From Leptolyngbyaceae cyanobacterium T60_A2020_046 (GTDB taxonomy: Bacteria > Cyanobacteriota > Cyanobacteriia > Phormidesmidales > Phormidesmidaceae): a DNA stretch of 37,366 nucleotides. Where the stretch lies: assembly GCA_015272155.1 (NCBI GenBank), contig JACYME010000248.1, positions 1-37,366 on the forward strand. Direction: 5' to 3'. Numbering within the stretch: the first letter of the stretch is position 1; each line of letters opens with the position of its first letter. Below the pieces are notes generated by a model. The model was not told where the DNA came from, did not search any database, and saw only the letters and a program-made list of their open reading frames with translations. A program made the translations under genes and the position numbers. Shown piece after piece: positions 9,198 to 17,481 of this stretch.

Positions 9198-9929
9198 ATG
9201 GTTCAGTGCATGACCCCTTCCGTTTTGTCCCGGATCGCTAAATTCGACTTAGACGCCCTGAATGAACGCTTCGAGTCGGCAACACCCCAAGAGATTCTGG
9301 CTTGGGCGATCGCGAATATTCCCCAGGGCCTAGTGCAAACCAGCGCCTTTAGCATGTTAGTCATCACCGACATGCTCTACCGCGACCTGAAGCCAAATCC
9401 CCCAGTGCCCGTCGTGTTTCTCGACACGCTCCATCATTTTCCTGAGACCCTCGAAACCGTTGATCGCGCCAAGGCCCGCTATAATCTTGACCTCCGAGTG
9501 TATCGGGCCCACGGCGTCAGCAGCCGTGAAGCCTTTGCCGCCCGCTATGGCGACGCCCTGTGGGAACGCGATGTTGATCGCTTCCACTACCTCACTAAGG
9601 TGGAGCCCCTCCAGCGCGCGTTGGCCGAAGTTCCTGTCTCAGCTTGGATTACGGGCCGTCGCCGCGATCAGTCCACCACCCGCATCGCCATGCCCATCAT
9701 TGAGAAGGACAGCGAAGGGCGACTGAAAATCAACCCTCTCGCAAACTGGACTCGTAAGGACGTGTGGAACTATACCCTCAAGCACCACGTGCCCTACAAC
9801 CCGCTCCATGACCAAGGGTACACCAGCATCGGCGACGAACCGCTGACGACCCCCGTTCAAAATGGCGAACACGAGCGGGCGGGGCGCTGGCGGGGGAGTG
9901 CCAAGACAGAGTGCGGCATTCACGTCTAG
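9198..9929 (+). CDS. cysH: Phosphoadenylyl-sulfate (PAPS) reductase
   Basis: A 243-residue cytosolic enzyme that reduces PAPS to sulfite with thioredoxin in assimilatory sulfate reduction. Visible signatures are VFLDTLHHFPETL in the first half, KVEPLQRAL, WITGRRRDQSTTR, GYTSIGDEPLTTPV, and the catalytic C-terminus ECGIHV with the nucleophilic cysteine. The paired cysteines that bind the [4Fe-4S] cluster of APS-type reductases are absent, so it is the iron-sulfur-free PAPS type. The start at 9198 follows ACAGGTAA by a usual spacing. In-frame GTG/TTG codons further upstream extend into DNA without coding character. A perfect hairpin follows the stop codon. Confidence 0.94.
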   Translation: MVQCMTPSVLSRIAKFDLDALNERFESATPQEILAWAIANIPQGLVQTSAFSMLVITDMLYRDLKPNPPVPVVFLDTLHHFPETLETVDRAKARYNLDLRVYRAHGVSSREAFAARYGDALWERDVDRFHYLTKVEPLQRALAEVPVSAWITGRRRDQSTTRIAMPIIEKDSEGRLKINPLANWTRKDVWNYTLKHHVPYNPLHDQGYTSIGDEPLTTPVQNGEHERAGRWRGSAKTECGIHV

Positions 9930-10003
9930 GAACGAGGCAAGGGTGTAGGTGCGATCGCTGAATGGTGCCTACCCGCGCTGATCTCCGCAGATAAGCTGTC
10001 AAA

Positions 10004-10031
10004 GCCCCACCTGGTCTCCACCAGGTGGGGC
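10004..10031 (+). terminator. cysH: Perfect 12-bp hairpin downstream of cysH
   Basis: GCCCCACCTGGT (10004-10015) and ACCAGGTGGGGC (10020-10031) form a perfect 12-bp stem with a CTCC loop, 74 bp past the cysH stop. Only CTTGT follows, so the T run is weak. It could also separate cysH from the convergent holin-like gene or stabilise the transcript end. Confidence 0.6.
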
Positions 10032-10102
10032 CTTGTATACGGGGGAATTGACGAAATCCTGACAGAATCAACCCGCTGGGTGGGCAATCAGGATAGAGGC
10101 GA

Positions 10103-10462
10103 TTATAGAATGCCAATCGCGCTCAAAATGAATCGCAGGATGGAATTGACGATCGCCAGGGAGATCGCCCCCAACAATGCGCTCCATATACCCCTCTTCA
10201 GGCGAAATCCCTCAACCAGCATGGCAGCTAGGCCAAACACGATGGTCGCCGCAACCAACGGCAGCAAGCCGAAGGTGATGATGGCAAAAAACGTATTGAC
10301 GCCGCTGGGAATCAGTCCTGCCAGACTGCTAAAAAAGCCAATAATGGCACCCCCGATCAGGGCTTTTCCTGGGCTATCAATCTCAACACCAATGGGAAGC
10401 TTAGAGATGATCAAAAGCCCGATCGCAAGAACAACAATGGTCAAAATGAAAGTAACAATCAT
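10103..10462 (-). CDS. Phage-holin-family (YvlD-like) membrane protein
   Basis: A 119-residue, strongly hydrophobic protein with about four membrane segments: FILTIVVLAIGLLII, a glycine-rich ALIGGAIIGFFSSLAGLI, FFAIITFGLLPLVAATIVFGLAAMLV, and a C-terminal SALLGAISLAIVNSILRFIL. Size and pattern fit the widespread bacterial family labelled 'phage holin family' (YvlD-like). Despite the name these are chromosomal membrane proteins, usually of unknown function, and no phage genes are nearby. The start is well supported by AAAGGAG about 8 nt before the ATG at 10462. It converges on cysH. Confidence 0.75.
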   Translation of the reverse strand: MIVTFILTIVVLAIGLLIISKLPIGVEIDSPGKALIGGAIIGFFSSLAGLIPSGVNTFFAIITFGLLPLVAATIVFGLAAMLVEGFRLKRGIWSALLGAISLAIVNSILRFILSAIGIL

Positions 10463-10826
10463 GGCTGACGCTCCTTTACCTTTCTTAAGGTGAAAACTGA
10501 ATGGGCAGTGGTAATGCCGTTAAAAAACATGGGTTTTTGTCAAAATCCGACCGTGAATCCACAATATCAACCATGGCTTTAGAATACCAGCTTCCCCTAG
10601 GGATGCGTATTGCTCTCGATATCTGAAATTTCGGTAAGCTTCTGTCCGCCTTTTGGAGGCGACAGTTCAATTACCGAGAATTCTGGCAAACTCGGGTTAA
10701 AACGACCTAAAGGCGACTTCAAAATCTTGTGTAGATGGGAGTCTATATTACATTCAGGGTCTTTGGGAGTCTATGTTGCAATCAGGGTTTTGTTTAATAC
10801 CCGTTAAAACCGTTATAGAGGGAAGT
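10463..10826. other. Gene-poor stretch with a 28-bp tandem repeat
   Basis: I see no convincing gene. It must hold the promoter of the minus-strand holin-like gene at its left end. At its right end are two adjacent 28-bp imperfect copies at 10737-10764 and 10765-10792, then a possible small reading frame. Confidence 0.4.
10737..10792. repeat. Two tandem 28-bp imperfect repeats
   Basis: The copies start GGGAGTCTAT and share CAGGGT near the end. They match at 23 of 28 positions and abut with no spacer. They lie 35-90 bp before a small reading frame with a good ribosome binding site. They could be a tandem protein-binding site or a short local duplication. Confidence 0.6.
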
Positions 10827-10976
10827 ATGCGATGGGCACAACGGGCGCAAGACGTAGATAAGAAGACAGAGTTAGCCTCGATAATCGGGTTGAGATACTC
10901 TTGGCGTCAACGCCAGACTTGGGGGGCAGAGGCAAATCAATGTGCCGAACTCTTCGAGATTGACCAAGTGGCATAG
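10827..10976 (+). CDS. Possible 49-residue protein of unknown function
   Basis: A short frame starting MRWAQRAQDVDKK and ending LFEIDQVA. The only support is a good ribosome binding site (GAGGGAAGT immediately before the ATG) and a composition that is not absurd: charged, soluble, with two tryptophan-containing stretches. I recognise no family. It may equally be a chance frame or the remnant of a longer gene. Confidence 0.25.
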   Translation: MRWAQRAQDVDKKTELASIIGLRYSWRQRQTWGAEANQCAELFEIDQVA

Positions 10977-11184
10977 ATTAGGTCGTGCGATGGAGCGGTC
11001 TGGGGTAGGCTATGGTAAAACTTTTTGATCAATTTCAGGAATTGCGCTGCTGTCTGCCTAGCGACGGTTAATTAAGTGCCGAGTGGTTCGGTATTGCGCT
11101 CCCCAACCTCAGGGGATTTGAGGAGACAAGCGCGTAACTTCTGTAGCTGTGTTGTGTCCATGCGATCGCATGTACAGAACCCCT

Positions 11185-11595
11185 ATGTCTGAACTTGGTA
11201 TCAGCGACTCTACTGCACACCCCCTAGCTTATTACCGCAACCATCTGGAATTTTTGGGGTATCGGGTTGAAGAAGGCGACGACGAAATTGTGGGACGCCA
11301 CACCCGGAAGCCCAATCTGATGGTTCGCCCTATCTCTGATCGGGGCGTTTTGGTGAGTACGGTTTACAACTTCAAAACCACCTTCAGCCGGTTGGAAACC
11401 CTGGAATACGTCAATACCCTCAATTCCACACTGATGTTTATGAAAGCCTATGTGGATGAGGATGACGACCTGGTGATGGAGACCTTTTTTGAAGGGCAGT
11501 ACGATCGCAGCAACTTTTCCATCCTGCTTGACAATATTGACTATGACACGCGCATCTTTCTAGAACTGGAGCTGACTCAGGTCTATTTCGCGTAG
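11185..11595 (+). CDS. YbjN / T3SS-chaperone-like domain protein
   Basis: A 136-residue soluble acidic protein. The pattern YYRNHLEFLGYRVEEGDDEIVGRH, then LMVRPISDRGVLVSTVYNF, LEYVNTLNSTLMFMKAYVDEDDDLVMETFFEGQYD and a C-terminal helix, is that of the YbjN-type fold shared with type III secretion chaperones. Members are common in cyanobacteria and have no defined reaction. The start is uncertain: ATG 11185 (MSELGIS) and ATG 11170 are in frame, and neither has a clear Shine-Dalgarno; AGGAG at 11121 is too distant. The gene converges on the flavoprotein gene, with 50 bp between stops. Confidence 0.7.
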   Translation: MSELGISDSTAHPLAYYRNHLEFLGYRVEEGDDEIVGRHTRKPNLMVRPISDRGVLVSTVYNFKTTFSRLETLEYVNTLNSTLMFMKAYVDEDDDLVMETFFEGQYDRSNFSILLDNIDYDTRIFLELELTQVYFA

Positions 11596-11645
11596 TCGCC
11601 CCTGTAATCGATGCAAAATTGAGCCAGCGCTGCAACCCCGCAGCG

Positions 11646-12773
11646 CTACTTGCGACCTAGCAGAAAGCCCGTCGTCATGCGCTTGATGACGCGGTTTGCA
11701 ATATCGCCATAGCCAATCTCACCAGTTAGCAGTTGCCCCAGGCGCTCGGTGGCGCTCGGTCGCTTGAGCCCAACGCGGTAGCCTACCCCTGGTACGCGGT
11801 AAAACACCCCGGCGATGCGTTGAGCCCACTGCATGTTATTTCCCCAGTCGTGCAGGGTTTGGGTATAGGCAGCGAGGGCATCGGGTTCGCCCGCGATCGC
11901 CCGATGAATGGCGGCTGCCCCATGAAACCCGCTGAAGATGCCGTGCCGAATGCCCTCCGCCGTGAGGGGATCGACAATCGCCGCTGCCTCTCCCACCGCG
12001 ATCGCCTGCTGCGTATGCAAGGGCTGATGCCCATCCCATCGCTTGAGGGAATGGAATTTTTCTTGACCAGGCACATACGTCGCCCCAAAGGCCGGGATGT
12101 ACTGCTCAAAATAGGGTCGAAAATCCTTCGGTGCATTGCCAATAAATGCTGCTGCGCCAATCCCATACCCGCCCTGTCGGGGAAAGCTCCACATGCAGCC
12201 GTTCTTCATTAACCCAAACTCAAAGCTCAGGGCAGCGTCGGCAGCGAGTGGGCGATCGCAGGTTACTTCCACATGGGCAGCGATGCGGCGTTTGGCCTCC
12301 TTGAACCCCAACCAGCCAGACATGGGGCCATCGGCACCATCGGCAGCCACCACATAGCGCCCCTCAAAGACGCCTTGGGAGGTCGCGACCCACCAGCGAT
12401 CGCCCTTAAATTCAATGCCTGTGACGGCGTTCTGATCTTGGACGATCGCGCCCCATTGCTGGGCTTGGGCCGCCAAAAAGGGATCGAACACGTCTCGTCG
12501 AACAATCCAGACTGGATCGGGGGTGGTGAGTTCAGCCGCGACTTCATCCTCCAGCTTCCAGGTGTAGCGCACATGGCGCAGCACGCAGTCCACCACAGAG
12601 GTGAAATCCACATCAAACCATTGGGTAATGGCGGGCGAGACTGCACCGCTGCACGGTTTATATCGAGCAAGGGGCGCTTTTTCGAGCATTAAGACGGAAT
12701 GGCCTTGCTTTGCAAGGTGATAGGCTACGGTGCTTCCCGCTGGGCCTGCCCCCACAATGATGCAGTCATACAT
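11646..12773 (-). CDS. Geranylgeranyl-reductase-family FAD-dependent oxidoreductase
   Basis: A 375-residue flavoprotein. The N-terminal Rossmann motif DCIIVGAGPAGSTVAYHLAKQGHSVLMLEK binds FAD and is followed by the family's KPCSGAVSP. VAADGADGPMSGWLG in the middle and AIAVGEAAAIVDPLTAEGIRHGIFSG toward the C-terminus are the second and third FAD contacts. Family members reduce isoprenoid double bonds; ChlP converts geranylgeranyl to phytyl groups for chlorophyll and tocopherol. This protein is shorter than the roughly 400-residue ChlP and diverges at the C-terminus, so I read it as a paralogue with unassigned substrate. GGAAGGG precedes the ATG at 12773. It appears monocistronic. Confidence 0.85.
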   Translation of the reverse strand: MYDCIIVGAGPAGSTVAYHLAKQGHSVLMLEKAPLARYKPCSGAVSPAITQWFDVDFTSVVDCVLRHVRYTWKLEDEVAAELTTPDPVWIVRRDVFDPFLAAQAQQWGAIVQDQNAVTGIEFKGDRWWVATSQGVFEGRYVVAADGADGPMSGWLGFKEAKRRIAAHVEVTCDRPLAADAALSFEFGLMKNGCMWSFPRQGGYGIGAAAFIGNAPKDFRPYFEQYIPAFGATYVPGQEKFHSLKRWDGHQPLHTQQAIAVGEAAAIVDPLTAEGIRHGIFSGFHGAAAIHRAIAGEPDALAAYTQTLHDWGNNMQWAQRIAGVFYRVPGVGYRVGLKRPSATERLGQLLTGEIGYGDIANRVIKRMTTGFLLGRK

Positions 12774-13260
12774 GGTTCACCCTTCCTTACACCCCTGCTA
12801 CGCTGGGCGATCACGCCTATTTGACGATTCGATAGCGCGGCCCACATGGTTCGATTCCGCAATGTTGCGGAGGAGTTGTACTGGGATCGCGATCGCTCGC
12901 TTCCTTTTACAGTACCGCTTTCTTTCCCGTGGTCGATGCGTGGGAACCTGAGATCGCTCATGGGGCGAAGCTTTTCCCGATTGCCGGAGGAAGGGGTTGG
13001 GCAAATAACGCGCGATCGCGATCCCAAACATCACATCAGCGTTTTTCTCTGGATACCATAATTTCCGCGATCCCTCCGGAGGGGGTATCCCGACCGCCGT
13101 GTTTCGATCACCTCTCGAACCGAGAAAGTTCGCGGTTTTCCCGGAGTGCAAAGGAATCATGAAGTTCCTAGGATAAGTATAAAGTTGAGATAAAGCAGTC
13201 AACGGCGGTTTTCTGTTTCCGCCCTGCGATCCATCACTCAGCCACTTTTAGGAGTTCAGG
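12774..13260. other. Gene-poor stretch between divergent genes
   Basis: About 490 bp between the minus-strand flavoprotein and the plus-strand 53-residue protein. It contains several HIP1-type GCGATCGC sites and a TCCCTCCGGAGGGGGTATCC palindrome near 13071. A GGTTCGATTCC at 12848 resembles a tRNA T-loop, but no matching stem exists. No gene is supported. Confidence 0.45.
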
Positions 13261-13422
13261 ATGTTCTGGGAACTGTGCGTGCAATATTCAAACGGTACAG
13301 AAGAAGTACTGAAAGTCTTTCGGGATCTCGAAGTTGCCCTGAATTGCGTGGATCGCATCTATGCCCAAGAGGGCTATCCCATGCATTTGGCCTACCGAGT
13401 GCGCCCTACATGCACTGTCTAG
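13261..13422 (+). CDS. Conserved-looking 53-residue protein
   Basis: A small frame starting MFWELCVQYSNGTEEVLKVF and ending HLAYRVRPTCTV. AGGAG (13250-13254) lies 6 nt before the ATG, and a strong terminator follows about 105 bp after the stop, so it looks like a complete transcription unit. It reads as a compact alpha/beta protein: a strand, then a helix around DLEVALNCVDRIYAQEGYP, then a strand. The motif IYAQEGYPMHLAY resembles tiny hypothetical proteins I associate with cyanobacteria. No reaction is known. It is short enough to be missed by usual gene-length cutoffs. Confidence 0.7.
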   Translation: MFWELCVQYSNGTEEVLKVFRDLEVALNCVDRIYAQEGYPMHLAYRVRPTCTV

Positions 13423-13526
13423 GGCTGAGGCACGGTCTATTCCAGCCTTGGGGCTGAGCCGAGGGATTGAGGTCTGCCCACTGTGATGTCCAAGGTTTCG
13501 GCAAAACTGAGTCTCCTTAAAAAGAA

Positions 13527-13565
13527 AAAGCGGCGAAGGGTTATCCAACGCCGCTTTGTTTTTTG
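13527..13565. terminator. Bidirectional terminator between the 53-residue gene and ppsA
   Basis: AAAGCGGCG (13527-13535) pairs with CGCCGCTTT (13549-13557), followed by GTTTTTT on the plus strand. On the minus strand the same stem ends in TTTTTCTTTTT. It can therefore end both the small plus-strand gene and the convergent ppsA transcript. Confidence 0.85.
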
Positions 13566-13600
13566 AGGTATGCCACGAGACTGGTGGTTCTGGAGGAGAG

Positions 13601-13630
13601 ACGGGCCAGGAGGAAGATCTCCTGGCCCGT
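13601..13630. repeat. Perfect 12-bp inverted repeat after ppsA
   Basis: ACGGGCCAGGAG (13601-13612) and CTCCTGGCCCGT (13619-13630) are exact inverted repeats around the 6-nt loop GAAGAT, 12 bp past the ppsA stop. There is no adjacent T run on the minus strand, so it is more likely an RNA 3' stabiliser or pause hairpin working with the terminator at 13527. Confidence 0.7.
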
Positions 13631-13642
13631 GGATGGGCTAGA

Positions 13643-16075
13643 CTAGCCTGGCTCAATGGTTTTCTCAAGCTCAGCGATGTCGAGGATGGTTTTGATCACT
13701 GAGTCGGGGTTGAGGCTCATGGAGTCGATGCCTTGTTCAACGAGGAAGCGCGCAAACTCGGGATAGTCGCTGGGGCCTTGGCCGCAGATGCCGATCTTGC
13801 GTCCGTGGGCTTTGGCGGTGGCGATCGCTTGGGCCACCATGCGCTTCACGCCTTCGTTGCGCTCGTCAAAGAGGTGGGCCACTAGGGCAGAGTCGCGATC
13901 GAGCCCCAAGGTAAGCTGGGTCAAGTCGTTCGACCCAATCGAGAAGCCGTCGAAGACTTCGCTGAACTGGTCGGCCAGCACCACGTTGCTGGGAAGTTCG
14001 CACATCACGTAGACCTGTAACCCGTTTTCGCCCCGCACGAGGCCGTGGTTCGCCATTTCTGCCAAGACCTTACGGCCCTCATCGGGAGTGCGGCAGAAGG
14101 GCACCATGAGAATCACATTGGTAAGCCCCATATCATCGCGGACACGCTTCAGAGCTTGGCATTCCAGGGCAAATCCAGCCCGGTAGCGATCGTCGTAGTA
14201 GCGGGATGCACCGCGCCAGCCAATCATGGGATTTTCTTCCAGTGGCTCAAACTCTTCGCCGCCGAGCAGGTTGGCGTATTCGTTGCTCTTGAAGTCAGAC
14301 AGGCGCACGACGACGGGCTTGGGATAAAAGGCTGCCGCGATCGTGCTGATGCCCTGAGCCAGCTTGTCTACAAAGTATTGGGGTTTGTCTTCGTAGGTTT
14401 CAGTCAGCAGAGCGATGCGCCGTTTGACAACACCATCTTTGAGGGTGTCAAAGTTCACCAAAGCCAGCGGGTGCACCTGAATATGGTTGGCGATGATGAA
14501 TTCCATGCGGGCGAGGCCGACCCCAGCATTGGGTAGGGCCGAGAGGCCGAAGGCAATTTCTGGGTTGCCTACGTTCATCATGATTTTGGTGCGCGTGGTG
14601 GGTAGCTCATCCAGAGCGGTTTCTTCGATCGCAAACGGCAACTGGCCGGCATAGACATTGCCGTCTTCACCCTCAGCACAGGAGACCGTCACGTCTTGCC
14701 CGGTTTGAAGGACGCGCGTCGCATTCCCACAGCCCACGATCGCTGGAATGCCTAACTCGCGGGCGATGATGGCGGCGTGGCAAGTGCGCCCCCCTTGGTC
14801 GGTGACGATCGCCGCCGCCTGCTTCATGATGGGCTCCCAGTCGGGGTCGGTTTTGACCGTTACCAACACTTCTCCAGGGCGAAACTGGCTAATGTCGCTC
14901 ACGTCCAAAATGACGCAGGCGGTGCCACTGCCCACCATGTCGCCCACAGCCCGGCCTTGTACAAGGGGTTCAGCATCCGCAGGCTTATCGAGGCGATAGG
15001 TTCTGAGGACGTTGGCCTGTCGCTGCGATTGCACGGTTTCGGGGCGAGCCTGGACGATGAACAACTCGCCCGTTTGCCCATCCTTCGCCCACTCAATGTC
15101 CATCGGGCTATCACTGCCGCGCAGGGCGCTGTAGTGGTCTTCGATTTGGCAGGTCCAGCGGGCCAGGGTCAAAATGTCGTCATCATCCAGGGCAAACTGC
15201 TGCTGTTCGTGTAGCGGAACGGGAATGTTTTTAACCAGTTTGGTGCCGCCGGTGTCATAGATCATCCGCAGGGCTTTGCTGCCAACCCGCTTACTCAAAA
15301 TGGGGCGAAATCCGTCCTTAAGAGTCGGTTTAAAGACGCGATATTCGTCGGGATTCACGGTGCCTTGAACAACGTTTTCCCCAAGCCCATAGGCGGCGGT
15401 GATGAGCACGGCGTTCTTAAAGCCGGTTTCGGTATCAATGGAGAACATGACTCCCGAGGTGGCTAGGTCAGAACGCACCATTTTTTGAACACAAACGGAC
15501 AGGGCAACATCGAAATGGTCGAATCCTTTGAGGGTGCGATAGGAAATCGCGCGATCGGTAAACAGCGAGGCAAAGCATTTCTTGCAGGCTTCGACCACGT
15601 GGGATTCGCCATGAACATTCAGGTACGTTTCCTGTTGACCAGCAAAGCTTGCATCGGGTAAATCTTCGGCAGTGGCGCTCGATCGCACCGCAACGTCTGC
15701 ATCCGCTCCATACCGATTGCACAGATCTCGGTATGCATCTCGAATGGCAACTTCGAGTTCTGGAGGAAAGGGCGCATTGAGGATCAGCGATCGCGCCTGC
15801 GCTCCCCGGTGTTGTAGTTTCTTGACATCAGTCACATCGAGATCAGCAAATAGCGCCCGCAGGGTTGCATCCAGCCCGTTTTTCTGAATGAATTGACGGT
15901 AGGCAGTGGCGGTGGTGGCAAAGCCATCCGGCACCCGAATGCCCTTGGGGGTAAGCTGTTGGAGCATTTCGCCCAGCGAGGCATTCTTACCTCCAACGAG
16001 GGGGATATCATCCAACCGAATGTTTTGCAGCCAGAGGATAAGGTCTTGTGCTTTGCGGATTGGGGTCATAACCAT
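13643..16075 (-). CDS. ppsA: Phosphoenolpyruvate synthase
   Basis: An 810-residue cytosolic enzyme converting pyruvate, ATP and water to phosphoenolpyruvate, AMP and phosphate. The N-terminal ATP-binding domain begins DIPLVGGKNASLGEM and includes VRSSATAEDLPDASFAGQQ. The central phosphohistidine domain carries GGRTCHAAIIARELGIPA, with the catalytic histidine in TCHA. The C-terminal TIM-barrel domain includes EFIIANHIQVHPLA and ends with GSNDLTQLTLGLDRDS and GICGQGPSDYPEFA. Length and motif order fit PpsA rather than pyruvate phosphate dikinase. ATG 16075 is preferred because AGGAGC lies 7 nt upstream; ATG 16069 is in frame. A 17-bp palindrome lies about 110 bp upstream. Confidence 0.95.
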   Translation of the reverse strand: MVMTPIRKAQDLILWLQNIRLDDIPLVGGKNASLGEMLQQLTPKGIRVPDGFATTATAYRQFIQKNGLDATLRALFADLDVTDVKKLQHRGAQARSLILNAPFPPELEVAIRDAYRDLCNRYGADADVAVRSSATAEDLPDASFAGQQETYLNVHGESHVVEACKKCFASLFTDRAISYRTLKGFDHFDVALSVCVQKMVRSDLATSGVMFSIDTETGFKNAVLITAAYGLGENVVQGTVNPDEYRVFKPTLKDGFRPILSKRVGSKALRMIYDTGGTKLVKNIPVPLHEQQQFALDDDDILTLARWTCQIEDHYSALRGSDSPMDIEWAKDGQTGELFIVQARPETVQSQRQANVLRTYRLDKPADAEPLVQGRAVGDMVGSGTACVILDVSDISQFRPGEVLVTVKTDPDWEPIMKQAAAIVTDQGGRTCHAAIIARELGIPAIVGCGNATRVLQTGQDVTVSCAEGEDGNVYAGQLPFAIEETALDELPTTRTKIMMNVGNPEIAFGLSALPNAGVGLARMEFIIANHIQVHPLALVNFDTLKDGVVKRRIALLTETYEDKPQYFVDKLAQGISTIAAAFYPKPVVVRLSDFKSNEYANLLGGEEFEPLEENPMIGWRGASRYYDDRYRAGFALECQALKRVRDDMGLTNVILMVPFCRTPDEGRKVLAEMANHGLVRGENGLQVYVMCELPSNVVLADQFSEVFDGFSIGSNDLTQLTLGLDRDSALVAHLFDERNEGVKRMVAQAIATAKAHGRKIGICGQGPSDYPEFARFLVEQGIDSMSLNPDSVIKTILDIAELEKTIEPG

Positions 16076-16729
16076 AACTCAGCTCCTCGGAAGTGTGGAT
16101 GCTGCCATGAATGAACTATTTTGACACCACAACTCGACTGTATTTCCTCAGTAAAACATCGACTTTTAATGATCCTTTTCTAACTAAAGTCTTTAGTTTT
16201 ACCAGGGAAGCCCAGAGATATCAAAGGCCAGACCAGCTAATTTGTGTTGTCGAATGCTGTCCCCAAATGCCGTTTAAGAAACAGCCGGAGCAGTCAGCCA
16301 TCACAGAGGATTTAGCACTTTAGGCTGATGAATCATTCTGGATAGCCTCATCTCTCATGGTAGTAAAGTCTCTGATTGGACGTAGGCTCCTGAACAAATC
16401 TTTGCTTTATTGGGAGGATATGAATTAACAGCTCTCGCGAGTGGAAATAATGGTTTCCTACAGTAAAAAATAGGATGTTTGGGAGGTTGGGCCAACGATA
16501 TCAGGAATGATTTCACCTGGGAGGGGTGCAATCGCACCCCCTTGTCGCGATCGCACAGCCTAAAGAAGTGTGAAGGCGATCGCGGTGATAGATGCCGTTA
16601 TCGAGCTGCTGCTCTGAGATTCGCGAATCGTAAAATTTCTGCCCAGACAAAAATCGGTGCAGACGGAACGCTTTTGGGCCGGATGCACTGGTAGGATATC
16701 GAAGCAAAAAATGAGGAGAAGGGATCGCT
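16076..16729. promoter_or_regulatory. Intergenic region between ppsA and the ABC permease
   Basis: 654 bp holding the divergent promoters of ppsA (minus) and the permease gene (plus). The left part is AT-rich and includes the palindrome at 16182-16198. A GGGGTGC-AATC-GCACCCC hairpin lies at 16523-16540, without a T run. I see no gene. Confidence 0.5.
16182..16198. promoter_or_regulatory. Candidate operator palindrome upstream of ppsA
   Basis: AACTAAAG-T-CTTTAGTT is a perfect 8-bp inverted repeat around one base, about 107-123 bp before the ppsA start, in an AT-rich stretch. Size and symmetry fit a dimeric regulator site. The regulator is unknown. Confidence 0.4.
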
Positions 16730-17452
16730 GTGGAGCAGTCTTTGGGAATTATTACCGGCGCCCTGCCAGCGCTCTTGCGTGGGGCACTCGTCACGCTCGA
16801 ACTCACCGCCTTTTCGGTATTGCTGGGGCTCATCGGCGGTGTCTTGCTGGGGCTGGCACGGCTGTCACCGCTGATCATGGTGCGTTGGGCAAGCCGCGTG
16901 TATGTGGACTTCTTTCGCGGTACGCCCCTGCTGGTGCAGATTTTTATGATTTACTTTGGCCTTCCGGCATTGGCCCAGAACTTGGGGATGCAGCTTACCT
17001 TGAATCGCTTGGTGGCGGCAGTTCTGGCATTGAGCTTGAACTCTGCGGCCTACTTAGCTGAAATCGTACGCGGGGGAATTCAATCCATTGAAATTGGGCA
17101 GCGAGAGGCATCAGAATGCCTAGGGCTAAGCCCTATTCAAACCCTGCGGTATGTCATCTTTCCCCAGGCGTTTCGCCGCATGATTCCGCCCTTGGGGAAT
17201 GAATTCATTACCCTACTGAAGGACACAAGCTTGGTGGCGGTGATTGGCTTTGAAGAACTATTTCGCCGGGGCCAGTTGATTGTGGCGAGCAACTATCGGG
17301 CCTTTGAGATTTACATTACAGTGGCTCTGGTTTACCTGGTGCTGAATACGCTGTCCTCTCAGGTGTTTATCTGGCTTGAGCGCTGTATGGATCCGGCCTA
17401 TCGCAGCCAAAAACAACCGTCCGCGATCGCGGATTCAGCCTCTTCCACCTAA
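16730..17452 (+). CDS. Polar amino acid ABC transporter permease
   Basis: A 240-residue inner-membrane protein of the HisM/GlnP type, forming part of the channel of an importer for polar amino acids. About five membrane segments are visible: ALLRGALVTLELTAFSVLLGLIGGVLLGLA, YVDFFRGTPLLVQIFMIYFGL, VLALSLNSAAYLAEI, a region near SLVAVIGFEELFRRG, and a C-terminal ITVALVYLVLNTLSSQV. The ATPase-coupling EAA loop is REASECLGLSPIQTLRYVIFPQAFRRMIPPLGNEF. The start is GTG at 16730, with GAGGAGAAGG about 8 nt upstream. No ATPase or substrate-binding gene adjoins it, so those partners must lie elsewhere. Confidence 0.9.
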   Translation: MEQSLGIITGALPALLRGALVTLELTAFSVLLGLIGGVLLGLARLSPLIMVRWASRVYVDFFRGTPLLVQIFMIYFGLPALAQNLGMQLTLNRLVAAVLALSLNSAAYLAEIVRGGIQSIEIGQREASECLGLSPIQTLRYVIFPQAFRRMIPPLGNEFITLLKDTSLVAVIGFEELFRRGQLIVASNYRAFEIYITVALVYLVLNTLSSQVFIWLERCMDPAYRSQKQPSAIADSASST

Positions 17453-17481
17453 GCTCAACGGTCTGGCTCAGGCCCTCTTTG

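Noticed and set aside
12848-12858. tRNA T-loop-like GGTTCGATTCC
   Set aside because: The flanking bases cannot form the T stem or an acceptor stem, and no anticodon or D arm fits upstream.
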